Assembly: GCA_016184445.1 (NCBI GenBank) | Contig: JACPCT010000267.1 | Location: forward strand, 4,618 to 13,694 | DNA length: 9,077 nt | Direction of reading: 5' to 3' | From: Candidatus Tectimicrobiota bacterium | GTDB lineage: Bacteria > UBA8248 | Shown here: in pieces, positions 7,057 to 9,077 of the stretch | Position numbering within the stretch: position 1 is the stretch's first letter | Layout of the letters: the number at the start of each line of letters is the position of its first letter | Notes under the pieces: model-generated | Seen by the model: the letters and a program-made list of their open reading frames with translations, nothing else | The model's database searches: none | Told to the model about the DNA's origin: nothing | Translations under genes and position numbers: made by a program

Positions 7057-7074
7057 GCCGCGGAGAAGCGGACG

Positions 7075-8109
7075 ATGGCGAAGCGTCACGAGGTGACCGA
7101 GCTGCTGGGGGACGGCATCGCCGAAGAGCTCCGCCAGAGCGTCCGCGCCGTGGCGGTGTCCCTGCCGGTCGACGTGGCCTTCGACACGGTGAACCTCGAG
7201 CACTCGAACCGCCGCGCCGCCGGCCGCCCGATCTACGACCAGGCCGCCGCCTCGATGAAGCGCACCGGGGTGGGCATCAAGTACCCGACCGCCACCATCG
7301 AGGAGAGCCCCAACGCCGTGCTGCGCAAGCTCCTCAAGTTCGCCGTCATCCACCGGCCCGTCACCACCATCCCCGGCCTGAAGACGCATTTCACGGGCAA
7401 GATCGACCTCGACATCGTCCGGGTGGCCACGGGGGGGACCTACGAGGACCCCGGCCAGATGATCGGCGACTACGCCGCGGTGAGCCTGCGCATGGTGGAC
7501 CGGAAGACCTGCGAGCAGGCGGCCCACTACGCCTTCTCCATCGCGGCGCGCGACCGCAAGTCCCTCACCTCCTCCAGCAAGTACACCATCCAGCGGGTGA
7601 CGGACGGCCTCTTCGAGGACATCGTGGCCGAGGTGGCCAAGGAGACGGCCTTCGCGGGCCAGGTCGAGCACCGCCGCGAGCTCTTCGACGCCCTCCTCGC
7701 CAAGCTGGTCATGCAGCCCGAGCACTTCCAGGTCATCCTGGTGCTGAACGAGTACGGGGATTTCCTCTCCGACCTGGCGAGCGGGCTCATCGGGAGCCTG
7801 GGGCTGGGGGCCTCGGTCTCCCTCGCCTTCGACGACCGGGGCCTGGTCTCCGCCGCCATGTTCGACGCCGTCCACGGCACCGCGCCGGACATCGCGGGCC
7901 AGGACAAGGCGAACCCCACGGCCATCCTGCTGGCCTTCTCCCTCCTCCTCGCCCACCTCGGGGAGGCCAAGGCGGCGGGGGCGCTCAGGCGGGGGCTCTT
8001 CGACTGCCTGGACGCCAAGGAGGCTACCCGCGACCTGGGCGGCGCCCTCGGCACCCGGGCGTTCACCGAGGCCGTCATCCGCCGCGCGGCGGAGCGGCTC
8101 AAAGGATAG
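7075..8109 (+). CDS. NAD-type isocitrate dehydrogenase (isocitrate/isopropylmalate DH family)
   Basis: The 344-residue protein belongs to the metal-dependent beta-decarboxylating dehydrogenases and most likely oxidises isocitrate to 2-oxoglutarate. The isocitrate-binding set aligns with E. coli Icd: Ser78, Asn80, Arg84, Arg94 (SPNAVLR...HRP; Icd Ser113, Asn115, Arg119, Arg129), Arg116 (Arg153), Tyr123 (Tyr160), Lys169 (Lys230), and metal Asp205, Asp229 and Asp233 (Asp283, Asp307, Asp311). Ser78/Asn80 favour isocitrate over isopropylmalate. Asp272-Ile273 in [10 protein letters not shown] stand where NADP enzymes have Lys-Tyr, so NAD+ is predicted. Oddly, the usual R-E-N-T/S-E loop between Arg116 and Tyr123 reads VATGGT. 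It sits between gatA (18 bp) and gatB (10 bp). Its product 2-oxoglutarate is a precursor of glutamate and glutamine, the amide donor of GatCAB; a functional link is inference only. A homoisocitrate or other 3-hydroxyacid dehydrogenase is the main alternative. Confidence 0.85.
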   Translation: MAKRHEVTELLGDGIAEELRQSVRAVAVSLPVDVAFDTVNLEHSNRRAAGRPIYDQAAASMKRTGVGIKYPTATIEESPNAVLRKLLKFAVIHRPVTTIPGLKTHFTGKIDLDIVRVATGGTYEDPGQMIGDYAAVSLRMVDRKTCEQAAHYAFSIAARDRKSLTSSSKYTIQRVTDGLFEDIVAEVAKETAFAGQVEHRRELFDALLAKLVMQPEHFQVILVLNEYGDFLSDLASGLIGSLGLGASVSLAFDDRGLVSAAMFDAVHGTAPDIAGQDKANPTAILLAFSLLLAHLGEAKAAGALRRGLFDCLDAKEATRDLGGALGTRAFTEAVIRRAAERLKG

Positions 8110-8119
8110 GGAAGGAGCG

Positions 8120-9077
8120 ATGGCGTACGAGACCGTGATCGGGCTGGAGGTCCACGCCCAGCTCTCGACCCAAAGCAAGATCTTCTGCGCCTCGAGCGCG
8201 GCCTTCGGCGCCGCCCCCAACGCCCACACCTGCACGGTGGACCTGGGGCTCCCCGGCGTGCTGCCGGTGCTGAACCGCGAGGTGGTGGAGTTCACCCTGA
8301 GGCTGGGCCTGGCCGTCGGGGCCGAGGTCGCCCCGGCCTGCCGCTTCGCCCGGAAGCACTACTTCTACCCGGACCTCCCCAAGGGCTACCAGATCAGCCA
8401 GTACGAGGAGCCCATCTGCCGGGGCGGGGAGGTCCACCTCCTCACGAAGAACGGCGCCGGGCGCGTGGTGCGCCTGACCCGCATCCACATGGAGGAGGAC
8501 GCGGGCAAGCTCATCCACGGGGAGGAGCTGGGCGACCCCCAGCACTCCTACGTGGACTTCAACCGCGCCGGGGTGCCGCTCCTCGAGATCGTGACCGAGC
8601 CCGACCTCCGGAGCCCCGAGGAGGCCGAGGCCTTCCTGCGCAAGCTCCGCACCCTCGTGCGCTACCTCGGCATCTGCGACGGCAACATGCAGGAGGGGAG
8701 CCTGCGCTGCGACGCCGCGCTGGAATATGAAGAAGTGCGCCAGCGCCAGGCCCTCGACGCGGGCCGCCCCATCGAGCAGGAGACCCGGCTCTGGAACGAC
8801 GCCCAGGGCGCCACCCTCGCCATGCGCTCGAAGGAGTACGCCCACGACTACCGCTACTTCCCCGACCCGGACCTCGTCCCCCTCGCGGTGGGCCGGGAGT
8901 GGCTCGACAAGGTGCGGGCCCAGCTCCCCGAGCTCCCCGACGCCAAGCGCGAAAGGTTCCAGCGCGAGTACGGCCTCCCCCCCTACGACGCCGAGGTTCT
9001 CACCGAGGAGCGCGCCCTGGCGGACTACTACGAGAGCGTGGTGAACATCACGGGCCGGGACCGGGCCAAGCCGGCGA
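8120..9077 (+). CDS. gatB: Amidotransferase subunit B, 3' end off window; internal in-frame gap
   Basis: GatB binds the misacylated tRNA, activates its side-chain carboxylate with ATP and accepts ammonia from GatA. The frame is open for 319 codons to the window end; about 170 C-terminal residues are off-window. Clear family blocks occur in order: [12 protein letters not shown] (4-15), [76 protein letters not shown], then [19 protein letters not shown] and [18 protein letters not shown]. Between Ala199 and Leu201 the roughly 29 residues normally found there, including FGTK-x-E-x-KNLNSF, are missing without a frame change (junction about 8714-8719). This would remove a conserved part of the catalytic cradle, so function is doubtful unless the assembly is wrong. 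The usual two-Cys CPVC pair is also absent ([10 protein letters not shown]), as in zinc-less GatB. An AGGGAAGGAG tract precedes the canonical ATG. Confidence 0.93.
   Translation, partial: MAYETVIGLEVHAQLSTQSKIFCASSAAFGAAPNAHTCTVDLGLPGVLPVLNREVVEFTLRLGLAVGAEVAPACRFARKHYFYPDLPKGYQISQYEEPICRGGEVHLLTKNGAGRVVRLTRIHMEEDAGKLIHGEELGDPQHSYVDFNRAGVPLLEIVTEPDLRSPEEAEAFLRKLRTLVRYLGICDGNMQEGSLRCDAALEYEEVRQRQALDAGRPIEQETRLWNDAQGATLAMRSKEYAHDYRYFPDPDLVPLAVGREWLDKVRAQLPELPDAKRERFQREYGLPPYDAEVLTEERALADYYESVVNITGRDRAKPA

Noticed and set aside
4375..8295. A 1306-codon open frame on the minus strand opposite pfkA, gatA, the dehydrogenase and gatB
   Set aside because: It is antisense to four clearly recognised genes and its translation is low-complexity Gly/Val/Ala/His/Leu-rich. 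GC-rich third positions suppress stop codons in that frame.
1..9077. CRISPR arrays, insertion sequences, tRNA genes, phage or defence genes
   Set aside because: No regularly spaced direct repeats, transposase or integrase sequences, or recognisable tRNA were found by reading both strands.

Overview
The window is very GC-rich (G/C-ending codons dominate every gene) and gene-dense, with short spacers, GTG and TTG starts, and no tRNA, rRNA, CRISPR or mobile element that I can see. It looks like the chromosome of an uncultured Gram-negative-type bacterium: there is a lipobox lipoprotein, an exported DegP-type protease and a GatA/GatB pair. A deltaproteobacterial, NC10/Rokubacteria or Tectomicrobia-like lineage would fit, but that placement is a guess from style and gene content, not something the sequence proves.

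Layout. Positions 1-260 (minus strand) hold the 5' part of a small lipoprotein gene. It diverges from a rightward run of genes across a 285-bp intergenic region that carries two perfect 8-bp inverted repeats and AT-rich promoter-like patches. The first rightward block is a stress or envelope cluster: a small heat-shock protein (546-998), a DegP/HtrA protease with two PDZ domains (1076-2563), a diadenylate cyclase with an archaeal DacZ-like layout whose TTG start overlaps the protease stop (2560-3483), and a 35-residue single-span membrane protein with a good ribosome binding site (3496-3603).

Next comes a class I SAM-dependent methyltransferase broken by three apparent single-base losses in G runs (3626-4408). 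After it lies a block of core metabolism and translation genes: a phosphofructokinase with mixed ATP/PPi-type active-site residues (4444-5565), gatA (5584-7056), an NAD-type isocitrate dehydrogenase family gene (7075-8109) and gatB running off the window end (8120-9077). gatC is not next to gatA or gatB, and the dehydrogenase splits the usual gatA-gatB pair.

The most surprising observation is in gatB. The reading frame is open throughout, but about 29 residues that are nearly invariant in the family, including the block with the Gly-Thr-Lys/Arg and Lys-Asn-Leu-Asn-Ser motifs, are absent between SLRCDA and ALEYE. This is either an assembly error or a real in-frame loss in the catalytic region of GatB. 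Other points of interest are the DacZ-like cyclase coupled to htrA, the uncharacterised micro-membrane protein next to it, the PFK residue combination and the altered substrate loop of the dehydrogenase. I found no clear evidence of a wholly new multi-gene system; the closest candidate is the Hsp20-HtrA-diadenylate cyclase-microprotein cluster.
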